Source: Pseudomonadota bacterium (GTDB lineage: Bacteria; Desulfobacterota; Desulfobulbia; Desulfobulbales; Desulfocapsaceae). From it: a stretch of DNA of 64,000 bases. Where the stretch lies: assembly GCA_023412495.1 (NCBI GenBank), contig JAEYNP010000105.1:62001-126000 (forward strand), written 5' to 3'. A program made the position numbers and the translations under genes. Positions 10,390 through 18,007 of this stretch are shown piece after piece. Position 1 is the stretch's first letter; each line of letters starts with the position of its first letter. Below the pieces are notes generated by a model. The model made no database searches. It worked only from the letters and a program-made list of their open reading frames with translations, and had not been told where the DNA came from.

Positions 10390-10688
10390 ATGCACTCCAA
10401 GTTCTTGAAGGGGGCCAATAGAATCCGGGCTATGAAACATTGTCAAGCCGGCGGACAGGTTAATCGAGAACCATAAAGGAAATGATCACATCGATGGCGA
10501 AAACGTTACAATTTTCGGGAAGTGGCGGACTCACAGCCTCCGCCTGGACGGTGAAGACAAAACCGGCCGTCCAGTGGAGCTTTCCTCATCAGCAACGCTA
10601 TCAAGGCATCGATCCTGCCATGGTTCTCTTATGCAAACCCCTTCGAGTGGGCATAATCCGACAGGCTCCTAAGATCCGGAAAAGGCAG
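10390..10688. other. Intergenic gap within the biosynthetic cluster, with a solo repeat arm
   Basis: About 300 bases with no convincing gene. It contains the promoter candidate at its left end and, at 10651-10671, one terminal arm (ATAATCCGACAGGCTCCTA) of the 146-bp repeat found complete at 48978-49123. Only one arm is present here, so this is a decayed or partial copy. Confidence 0.5.
10417..10446 (-). promoter_or_regulatory. Possible sigma-70 promoter before the SPFH-exporter-PKS unit
   Basis: On the minus strand TTGACA (10446-10441) is followed after 18 bases by TCTATT (10422-10417; four of six matches to TATAAT). The predicted start of transcription falls just before the GGAG site and ATG 10389. 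A perfect -35 box supports it; the -10 box is weak. Confidence 0.35.
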
Positions 10689-10883
10689 CTACTTTTGCTT
10701 GGGTTTCGGGCGACGATCCTGAGCGAGAATGACAATCACGCCGATTATCGGAGTAAAGATAAGGCTGATCAAAAAATTTCCCCAGAATCCGAACTTATAG
10801 TCGCGCCCCACCATTCCCAGAAACCAGGAACAGAAAATTAATGGAACCAAGTATATCAGGCTCGGCGTGATCGGTAAGATCAT
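10689..10883 (-). CDS. Small integral membrane protein
   Basis: 64 residues with two hydrophobic segments (about 5-24 and 33-53) separated by a charged GRDYKFGFWGNF turn and ending in a basic tail (DRRPKPKQK). The layout resembles small two-helix inner-membrane proteins of unknown function found in many bacteria. It lies 15 bases after the DUF697-like gene on the same strand, so it is probably cotranscribed. No strong ribosome site is visible; translation may depend on coupling. Confidence 0.55.
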   Translation of the reverse strand: MILPITPSLIYLVPLIFCSWFLGMVGRDYKFGFWGNFLISLIFTPIIGVIVILAQDRRPKPKQK

Positions 10884-10898
10884 AACGTAGCCAAGAGC

Positions 10899-11417
10899 TT
10901 AGGAACTTGCCGCTTCTTTGGTTACGCCTTTTCCCTCTTCGAAGAGCTTTTTGTAATGCTCTTTCATCTCATCCGAATCGAAATCGAGCAATGTGCCGCC
11001 GGCCTCGAAATGGGCGGTGAAAATCTTGCCGGTCGCGTAAGTAATTGCCCCTGCCATAACGGGCAGGCTGAGGCTGCTGACGGCATGGCCGACACCGGGA
11101 ATAATTTTAACAGCCGAAGCAAGAAGCCCGGTGGCTACCGGCATAACTCCCAACGCGCCAAAAAGCGGCAGGAGGACATTCTTGAATTTGTGCTCGGAAA
11201 ACCCAATGCCGTACACCTTACTCAGCTGGGTGATCATCATCACCTGGGCAGCATATACTGCCGTAAGGTCGAAAAGAGGCATTGGAATCAGGCCGCCACC
11301 GGCGCTCCAGAGCACGAACCGGCGGATGATCTTCTCCGATTGTTCGAGTGTGGACAATCCCGCAAGTTCTTCCACGGCAATTTCCGGTCCTTTCTCAGTT
11401 GTTTGTTTGTCGCGCAC
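10899..11417 (-). CDS. DUF697-like membrane-associated protein
   Basis: 172 residues from GTG 11417, chosen because AAGGAGGG lies eight bases upstream; a longer frame to 11465 has no such site. The body has two to three hydrophobic helices (SAGGGLIPMPLFDLTAVYAAQ, then a Gly/Val-rich pair around VMPVATGLLASAVKIIPGVGHAV) and a charged C-terminus ending near DEMKEHYKKLFEEG. This pattern (LIP-P-FD, mitochondrial-carrier-sized helices) is that of DUF697/YcjF-type proteins, often associated with GTPases or the envelope. It sits between biosynthesis and export genes but has no obvious biosynthetic role; it may be a bystander. Confidence 0.72.
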   Translation of the reverse strand: MRDKQTTEKGPEIAVEELAGLSTLEQSEKIIRRFVLWSAGGGLIPMPLFDLTAVYAAQVMMITQLSKVYGIGFSEHKFKNVLLPLFGALGVMPVATGLLASAVKIIPGVGHAVSSLSLPVMAGAITYATGKIFTAHFEAGGTLLDFDSDEMKEHYKKLFEEGKGVTKEAASS

Positions 11418-11536
11418 TGTCTGGTCCCTCCTTGATTTTTTGGTTTTGAGGCGTCCCCGTCGCAATTGCAGAACATTACTATCTGGTGAATCCAGTAAAA
11501 AATACTAAACATCTCAAGTATAGAGAGATATTCATA

Positions 11537-12184
11537 CTAATGCAAGAGGATGCTGATAACTAATTCCGTCAATTTGAAATCGATCCGGCCATCGGTTGCC
11601 AGATGGGCGATATAGGCCGGATGGATGCGAATCGGGGCGAGATGCCAGACGGTGTTGCCTATCCTGGCAGTGCTGTCGTTCAAGACTATTTGCTCCAGGG
11701 GAATGGTGAGCCCGCGGCCATCGGCTTTGCCGGCGCTCTCTTTCCGGGTCCAGAGGTTGAAAAAGGCGGCGTGTGGATCAGAGGCGCGATTGATAACCAA
11801 CCACTCCTCCTGGGAAAAGGCTGAGCAAAAATCGATGAGTTCGATACGGCGGACGGCCTCTATGTCGATGCCTACCCGTTGCCCGCAGGCCAGGGCGCAG
11901 AAAATGTAACTCCCGGAGTGGGAGATATTGAAGTCGACTTCCTGGCTGAGAAAGGGTCGGCCAAAGGCGTCGAGCCGGACCGAACCGAGGGCCTCGGCAG
12001 GAAAGCCGAAAGCCTGCAGCCCTGCGCGGAGCAGAAGCCTGGCAAGCAATGCTCTGTGCCGGTCCTGCCATCGTTTATACCGGTTGATGGAATTCCGCAT
12101 CTCCTCAGGCAGCGAGTCCAGATGCCGCGCCAGGACGGTGGCGGGCAGTTCCGTATCGAAGGAGGTGACAAAGACTTCAATCAT
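11537..12184 (-). CDS. Sfp-type 4'-phosphopantetheinyl transferase
   Basis: 215 residues. It transfers the phosphopantetheine arm of CoA to the carrier-domain Ser of the synthases in this cluster. Family motifs are visible: a DFNISHSG region, VGIDIE (Mg-binding Asp and Glu) and WTRKESAGKADGRGL (the W-x3-E/S-x3-K signature; family members more often have KEA). ATG 12184 overlaps the thioesterase stop (ATGA), so the two are coupled. With the synthases alongside, activation of the ACP and T domains at 637 of the FAAL-PKS, about 1061 of NRPS1 and about 795 of NRPS2 is the expected role. Confidence 0.93.
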   Translation of the reverse strand: MIEVFVTSFDTELPATVLARHLDSLPEEMRNSINRYKRWQDRHRALLARLLLRAGLQAFGFPAEALGSVRLDAFGRPFLSQEVDFNISHSGSYIFCALACGQRVGIDIEAVRRIELIDFCSAFSQEEWLVINRASDPHAAFFNLWTRKESAGKADGRGLTIPLEQIVLNDSTARIGNTVWHLAPIRIHPAYIAHLATDGRIDFKLTELVISILLH

Positions 12185-12882
12185 ACGGGGTTGCCGGCGC
12201 GCAGAGTGGTGGAAACAATCCTGCCGATCTCGGCGAAGTGATCGAAAATGAAGAAATGTCCGCCGGCAAAGGAGTAATGATTCAGTTCGTAGCTGGTCTC
12301 CCTTTGCCAGGCTAAAAATTCTTCACGACTGTTTTTTTCCTGCTGCCCGTACATCACTGATATCGGCACCGGCAGAGGTGGCAGGGCCTGGTAACGATAC
12401 GACTCGCAGGCCTGGAAATCCGCCCGCAGGATCGGTTCGAAATATTCCATCAATTCCCGGTTGGCCAGAACCTCTTTCGGACTGCCCTCAAACTCCTCGA
12501 GCATGACAAGAAATTGAGGTCCGGGCAATAGATGACGGCCCGGCGCTTTATCCGCCACGGCTGGCCCCTGCCTTCCCGAAAAAAACAGATGTTCCGGAGG
12601 GGGAAGACCATGGACGACGATCTTATGGCTGAGCAGAAAACCGATCACCGCTCCCATGCTATGGCCGTACAGCGCATAGGGGCGATCCGGCCCCAGACGG
12701 CGGACCGTGTCAAAACAGTCGTCGACCATGGCGGTGATATCCCTCAGCAGGGGTTCCGAAGCCCGGCTGCCATGGCCGGGAATCTCTAAGAAACGAGGAG
12801 TGATGAATGGCTCGAGATGGCCGTACAGACCACGGTACGAAAAAGAACTTCCTCCGGCAAACGGCAGGCAAAACAGGAGCAT
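12181..12882 (-). CDS. Type II thioesterase (GrsT/external TE)
   Basis: 233 residues, alpha/beta hydrolase with LFCLPFAGGSS near the N-terminus, nucleophile motif YGHSMGA (Ser in GxSxG) and the C-terminal FAGGHFFIFDH with the catalytic His. External thioesterases of this family remove stalled or wrong acyl groups from carrier domains. It begins seven bases after the TolC-like gene and overlaps the transferase gene by ATGA. Note that this enzyme keeps Ser, unlike the TE of NRPS2. Confidence 0.93.
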   Translation of the reverse strand: MLLFCLPFAGGSSFSYRGLYGHLEPFITPRFLEIPGHGSRASEPLLRDITAMVDDCFDTVRRLGPDRPYALYGHSMGAVIGFLLSHKIVVHGLPPPEHLFFSGRQGPAVADKAPGRHLLPGPQFLVMLEEFEGSPKEVLANRELMEYFEPILRADFQACESYRYQALPPLPVPISVMYGQQEKNSREEFLAWQRETSYELNHYSFAGGHFFIFDHFAEIGRIVSTTLRAGNPV

Positions 12883-12889
12883 GGCTTTC

Positions 12890-14599
12890 TCAAGGTAGTG
12901 TTGTGAGACGTTCGAGATCGATAACGGTTTTTTCTCCTGCCAGACCTACCAGGGTTCCCGAGTTGAAGCGGACCGTGGCAATGGCCTTGGCAAATCCGTT
13001 CATGGTGTCCGAGCGACTGATCTCGGCTTCACGGAGTTTTTCCTGAAGATCGAGGAGATCGGCAAGGTCCGAGTTATTCGCGATCCGAGTCTGCATCATT
13101 TTGTATATAGCCTGCCAATATTTCTCGACCGAGGTATTGACCTGCTTGAGGCTTGAGATCCAACGTTTCAGGGCGGCGATGTCGAGGGTGAGCTGGGAGG
13201 ATATCTGCCGCTTCAAGTCGTCCCGCTGCATGACACTGATCTTTCTCGTGGCGTCCTGGACCAGCATGAGGCCTTCGGCGGTATGGTTGCCCAGGGGGTA
13301 GGAAAAGGTTGCTCCTGCCGACCATGCTTCCCCATCCTCCACGTCGGTTGCGCTGGCGAGATAGCCGTCGACGCCGGAATCCTCGTCCAACCCGACATAC
13401 CCGACACTGCCGATGACGTCGAGACGCGGTTTGAGGTTGTTCCTCGCTTTTTCGACCAGAACTTCGGCCGCTTTGACTTTGAGGCCAAGGGATTTGAGAT
13501 CGGGACGATGATTCATGGCGGTTTCGGTGAGATGCTCAAGATAATCGGCCTCTTTTGTATCGAGCACAATGTCATCCAGATTGAAATCGTCCACCGGAAC
13601 AGCCAGTTTGCCGTAATTCTCCGGTTCGATGCCCAGGGCCAGGGCAAAGGACTGGCGGGTGGTGGCGATGTTCTGTCGGGCCTGAGATGTGTTTCTCTCG
13701 GCATCGGCCAGCCTGGCATTCAAGGTGCTGAGAATAATGAACTTCTGGTCACCATTCATGTTCCCGGCAGAATCGTCTGCCATGGTTCCGCTCTGCTGGC
13801 GATCGCGCAGTTGTCTGATAAGGCTTTCCATCGACACGTTGACGTCATAGGCAAAAAAGGCGGCTTTGTAATCCCAGTACTTCTGAACCACGCTCAGCGT
13901 ATTCTGAAAGATGGCGTGCACATAGTCATATTGTCCGGCTTCATACGTCAACAAGGCTGCGGTTTCGGCAGACGCGGCAAAACGGCCCGCGCCGTTGAGC
14001 AGGGGGATTTTGGCTTCCAGTTTGACGATGGCGGTGTTTTTCGGGTCAGCCGTTGCCGCATATCGAGCCATGAGATCGTCGGTGTACTCGGTGCGCAGAA
14101 GTTGGGAAGTGAAGGAAATGACCGGACCTGTCCGCAACTGCTGCGACACCCCGAGAGATGTGGTGGTCTGGTAGCTGTCCAGGGCTTTATAGGGGATCAT
14201 GGCTCGGGAAAAGGAGTCGAGCTTCATCGCATTCTTGCCGTAGCTGCCTCCCCCGATAACGGTAAGATCGAAGGCACCGCCTTGACTCTGGTACTGGCCC
14301 TTGGCGATAGTGACCGTCTCCTGTTGGATGTTCAAGGCTAAGGATTTCGCCAGGGAGGTGTCTACTGCCTCCAGCATACCGATGCCACCGAGCTTTTTAA
14401 ATTGCTGCACGAAACCGTCGGGGTCGTCGACCGCGGCTTTTTGATACAGACCCAGCAGATCGAGCGGAGGCCCTGCCATCGGCCAATCGAGGTCGGCGGT
14501 CTCTGCCGCAGACACAAATCCTTCCATCGGACACAGCAAGGCGGAGAGGAGCAAGAGGGTCGAAGCGGCAATGGCGTGAGCTGCGGCGGACATATTCAT
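12890..14599 (-). CDS. TolC-like outer-membrane efflux protein
   Basis: 569 residues from ATG 14599, chosen for GAGG six bases upstream; the NRPS2 stop lies two bases before it. A signal peptide ends near VSAAETA. The rest is two outer-membrane-efflux repeats with long helical stretches (for example NARLADAERNTSQARQNIATT and the LDLQEKLREAEISRSDTMNGFAKA region). Such trimers form the outer-membrane duct of tripartite efflux systems. No separate membrane-fusion protein is present in the window; it may be outside, or the SPFH/solute-binding pair may replace it, which is speculation. Confidence 0.88.
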   Translation of the reverse strand: MNMSAAAHAIAASTLLLLSALLCPMEGFVSAAETADLDWPMAGPPLDLLGLYQKAAVDDPDGFVQQFKKLGGIGMLEAVDTSLAKSLALNIQQETVTIAKGQYQSQGGAFDLTVIGGGSYGKNAMKLDSFSRAMIPYKALDSYQTTTSLGVSQQLRTGPVISFTSQLLRTEYTDDLMARYAATADPKNTAIVKLEAKIPLLNGAGRFAASAETAALLTYEAGQYDYVHAIFQNTLSVVQKYWDYKAAFFAYDVNVSMESLIRQLRDRQQSGTMADDSAGNMNGDQKFIILSTLNARLADAERNTSQARQNIATTRQSFALALGIEPENYGKLAVPVDDFNLDDIVLDTKEADYLEHLTETAMNHRPDLKSLGLKVKAAEVLVEKARNNLKPRLDVIGSVGYVGLDEDSGVDGYLASATDVEDGEAWSAGATFSYPLGNHTAEGLMLVQDATRKISVMQRDDLKRQISSQLTLDIAALKRWISSLKQVNTSVEKYWQAIYKMMQTRIANNSDLADLLDLQEKLREAEISRSDTMNGFAKAIATVRFNSGTLVGLAGEKTVIDLERLTTLP

Positions 14600-14601
14600 G
14601 A

Positions 14602-17600
14602 TTACCTCGTTCTTATACATTTGATGGTCTTGCCTTCCAAATCCCCAATCTTATTTGGTTCTCGCGATTTTTCCAGGGACGCCCGGATGCATTCCGCAAG
14701 AATCCGTACATGCGGCCTGCGGACCAGGGTGTTATGGTTCCCCGGAACGACGGTAACGGTGACCGGGCCCGTAACCACATCCCTCCAGCCGAGGGAGGGA
14801 TCGGCGGTGAAGAGACGAGCGGTCCCGGCCTCTTCTTCCGCCTTGAACAGTTCCAGGCAACCCGAATACGGTGCGCTCACCGGACTTTGGACGATATGAC
14901 TGTTCGCCCGAAAGACGTCCATAACCCGGCGCGCCTGCTCGTCGCTGTAGTAATCGGGAATGAGATCGGCATCTTTGGCCAGCTTGATCACCCTGCTCAC
15001 CTGCTCTTCAGGCCGATACATCCGCAACTCTTCGGCGGAGATCGGCGTATCCTGTGCCAGGAGGCTTTCCCACAGGGATGCATCGTCGCTTTTCATCTGC
15101 GAATCCGGGATAACGTGCGGGGCATAGGCATCGAGGAACGCCAGGTAGTCGACCCGTTCTCCCAGATCGCTCAGTTTTCGGGCGCATTCAAGGGCGGCGC
15201 GGGCGCCGAAACACCAGCCGATTATCGCATAGGGCCCGTTGGGTTGGACTCCCCGCATGGCGTCCACGTACCTTTCCGCCATGGTGGCGATGTCTGTTAT
15301 CGCCTCCTGTCCGCACTCGAAGCCGATGGCTTGCACGCCGTAGAGCGGCTGATCGTCGCCGAGCAGGCGGGAGAGTTCCAGATAGCCGTGAACATTTCCT
15401 CCTCCCGGATGGATGCAGAACAGTGGACGCTGTGTTCCTTTTGGTTGAATGGGGACGAGATGGGACCAGGGGATCGTACCGCTCGCCCCGTCACGCATAT
15501 GGGCGGCCAGCTTCTCGACGGTGGGATGCTCGATCAGTGCGGCAAGCGACATCTTGACCGACAGCCGTTGCTGAATCAGGGCCAATAGCCGGATGGCAAG
15601 CAGCGAATGCCCGCCCAGTTCGAAGAAATCCTCGCGGATGCCGACCGTCTCCATACCAAGAATCTCCTGCCAGATCCCGACCAGCTGCAGTTCCAGGGCA
15701 GTGCGGGGCGATGCCGAACCTCTCTTTTGTTCGCGCGTGGCCCGGGCCAGCTCAAGCAGGGCGCGGCGGTCGATTTTGCCGTTGGGGTTGAGCGGAAAGG
15801 CGCCGACGGTGGTCCATGACGAAGGCACCATAAAATGCGGCAGGTGTTTCATACAATGGGCGATGAGTTCGGAGGAGGCCGGCCGCTCGCCCGGCGCCTC
15901 GATAAAAGCGGCAAGCGAGGTTTCCTCGCGGGACGCCAGCACCAGCGCTTGCCGTACCCCGGGATGTTGCTCCAGGACATGCTTTATCTCGCCGGGTTCG
16001 ATGCGAAAACCCCTGATCTTTATCTGCTGGTCGATCCGGCCGAGGAGTTCGACGGACCCGTCTTCAAGCAAGCGCCCCCGATCGCCGCTCCGGTACATCC
16101 TGGCATCCCTGCGGCTGGAGAAGGGGTCGGCCATGAACCGGTCGGCGTTCAGCTCCGGCCGGTTGAGATATCCTTTCGCCACACCCACCCCGCCAAGATA
16201 CAACTCTCCCGGAAATCCTACCGGCACCATCTTTTGCCGGCCATCGAGAATGTAGACCGTGGTATTGGCCATCGGCCGGCCGACACCCTTTACCCTGTCG
16301 TCGGTCGAGACCGGGGCGATGGTGCTGCAGACGGTTGCTTCGGTGACTCCGTAAGCATTAAAAAAGACCTTGGCGGAACTCCATCGTTTCATCTGTTCCG
16401 GCGGACAGAAATCGCCGGCGGTGACGATATGGCTGAGCGTCGGCATCTCGTCCGGATCCATGTACTGCAGCGCGGCCGGAGGAAGGGTGATGTGGCTGAT
16501 CCGCAGGTCGTTCACCGCCTCGACCAGCGGCGGACCGGGAATGATCGACTCCGCCGGGCAGAGACAGAGACAGGCGCCCGAACAAAGACTCATGGCGAGT
16601 TCGGAGGCCATGGCATCGAAACTCCAGGAGGCGAACTGCAGCACCCTGCTCTCCGGCGTGACCTCGAACGCCTCAATGTGGGCAGTCGTCAGGTTGCACA
16701 GTCCGCGGTGGGCGTTGAGCGCTCCTTTGGGCGTCCCGCTTGAGCCGGAGGTGTAAATCAGGTAGGCGCAGTCGTCGGGACCAACCGGTAGATCGAGATT
16801 TTCGTCTCCGCCCTCTTCATGCTCCTCCTCGATGGTATCGGTCAGGATGAGGGTGACGTTGTCCAGGTCGCGCACCCGGTCGGCCTGGTCGCGGTGACTA
16901 AGGATAAGCGAAACAGCTGCATCCTCAACCATGAAGGCGAGCCGTTCGCTCGGGTAGTCCGGATCGAGGGGCAGATAGACTCCCCCGGCCTTGAGGACCG
17001 CGAGGATGGCCGTTATGCCTTCCGGGACTCGATCGAAACAGATGCCGACGATCCGGCCCCGGGTCAGACCGCAGCGGAGCAGGTACCGGGCAAGGATGTT
17101 GGCCCGCCGGTTGAGCTCGAGATAGGACATCAACCTCTGGCGAGTCATCAGGGCTGTCGCCTGCGGGCTTCTGGCCACCTGTTGCTCAAACAGCGTATGA
17201 AAACAGACGTCATCGGCAAAGGGTCTGGCGGTACTGTTCAACTCTTCAAGAATCGTCTGTTGTTCGGCCGCAGTAATCAAGCAGAGATCGCCGACCTTCC
17301 TGCCCGGGTCTTCGACCGCCCAGGCGATTGTCCGGCAGAAAAGATCGGCGAAGCGATCTATCGTACGTTTTTCATATATCGCCGTGCGGTAGGAAAGAAC
17401 TCCGGCCAGACGACCGGCGACTCTTGTCAGCGAAATGGTGATGTCGTTGCGGACATCGGCCAGCGGCCCATGAATGTTGGTGAGGATGATCGCGATATCG
17501 AAAAGGCGGCATCGTGCAGGGTCATCGCCAAGGCCCGCCTCCTTCAGCATTCTCTCATACGGCCACTGCTGATGCTTGTATCCTTCACGCAGGACCTCGA

Positions 17601-17994
17601 GTTCATTCTTCAAGACTTCGCGCATCGACAACTCCGGCCCGATATCACTGATGATGGGAAGAGCATTGGCCTCGACGCCGGAGCCCCGCGCAGGGCTGCC
17701 GATGGCAATACGCCTTGCCTCAGAGTAGCTGTGGAGCAGCACCTTGCAGCACCCGGTGAAGATCGTGAACAGCAGGAGATCGTTGTCGCGGGCCAGGCTG
17801 AGGATTCGCGCTGTCAGTGAATCATCCGGTGCAAAGGGGATTTCGCCCGTCCTGCTGTCGTGTACGCCCCTCCGGGGGAAGTCCGGCAATATACCGGCGG
17901 CGCAGTCGGGATCGCGGAGCTGATTTCTCCAGTACTCCCGCTGCAGGACAAGATTACGATCGAAGAGTATGGTCGTGTGTGGGGTCTTTGTCAT
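14602..17994 (-). CDS. NRPS2: half condensation domain - adenylation - carrier - thioesterase with Cys nucleophile
   Basis: 1,130 residues from ATG 17994 (GAGG 11 bases upstream, 13 bases after the radical SAM stop). Residues about 10-240 match only the C-terminal lobe of a condensation domain; HHxxxDG is absent. The A domain (about 255-735) has YTSGSSGTPKG and NGKIDR; reading the ten specificity positions by eye gives DASTVAAVCK, which I recall as a Tyr-type code. The carrier Ser is in GGHSLLA near 795. The terminal TE (about 860-1110) has GWCFG: TGT (15213-15211) puts Cys928 where Ser is usual; Asp (FLDAYAP) and His (GNHNTL) are in place. Such Cys thioesterases are rare and are known from strained-ring release such as beta-lactone formation in obafluorin. 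Product form is not shown by the sequence. Confidence 0.93.
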   Translation of the reverse strand: MTKTPHTTILFDRNLVLQREYWRNQLRDPDCAAGILPDFPRRGVHDSRTGEIPFAPDDSLTARILSLARDNDLLLFTIFTGCCKVLLHSYSEARRIAIGSPARGSGVEANALPIISDIGPELSMREVLKNELEVLREGYKHQQWPYERMLKEAGLGDDPARCRLFDIAIILTNIHGPLADVRNDITISLTRVAGRLAGVLSYRTAIYEKRTIDRFADLFCRTIAWAVEDPGRKVGDLCLITAAEQQTILEELNSTARPFADDVCFHTLFEQQVARSPQATALMTRQRLMSYLELNRRANILARYLLRCGLTRGRIVGICFDRVPEGITAILAVLKAGGVYLPLDPDYPSERLAFMVEDAAVSLILSHRDQADRVRDLDNVTLILTDTIEEEHEEGGDENLDLPVGPDDCAYLIYTSGSSGTPKGALNAHRGLCNLTTAHIEAFEVTPESRVLQFASWSFDAMASELAMSLCSGACLCLCPAESIIPGPPLVEAVNDLRISHITLPPAALQYMDPDEMPTLSHIVTAGDFCPPEQMKRWSSAKVFFNAYGVTEATVCSTIAPVSTDDRVKGVGRPMANTTVYILDGRQKMVPVGFPGELYLGGVGVAKGYLNRPELNADRFMADPFSSRRDARMYRSGDRGRLLEDGSVELLGRIDQQIKIRGFRIEPGEIKHVLEQHPGVRQALVLASREETSLAAFIEAPGERPASSELIAHCMKHLPHFMVPSSWTTVGAFPLNPNGKIDRRALLELARATREQKRGSASPRTALELQLVGIWQEILGMETVGIREDFFELGGHSLLAIRLLALIQQRLSVKMSLAALIEHPTVEKLAAHMRDGASGTIPWSHLVPIQPKGTQRPLFCIHPGGGNVHGYLELSRLLGDDQPLYGVQAIGFECGQEAITDIATMAERYVDAMRGVQPNGPYAIIGWCFGARAALECARKLSDLGERVDYLAFLDAYAPHVIPDSQMKSDDASLWESLLAQDTPISAEELRMYRPEEQVSRVIKLAKDADLIPDYYSDEQARRVMDVFRANSHIVQSPVSAPYSGCLELFKAEEEAGTARLFTADPSLGWRDVVTGPVTVTVVPGNHNTLVRRPHVRILAECIRASLEKSREPNKIGDLEGKTIKCIRTR

Positions 17995-18007
17995 ATTTTG
18001 ACGTTCC

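Noticed and set aside
13283..14341. 352-codon plus-strand frame
   Set aside because: Antisense to the TolC-like gene.
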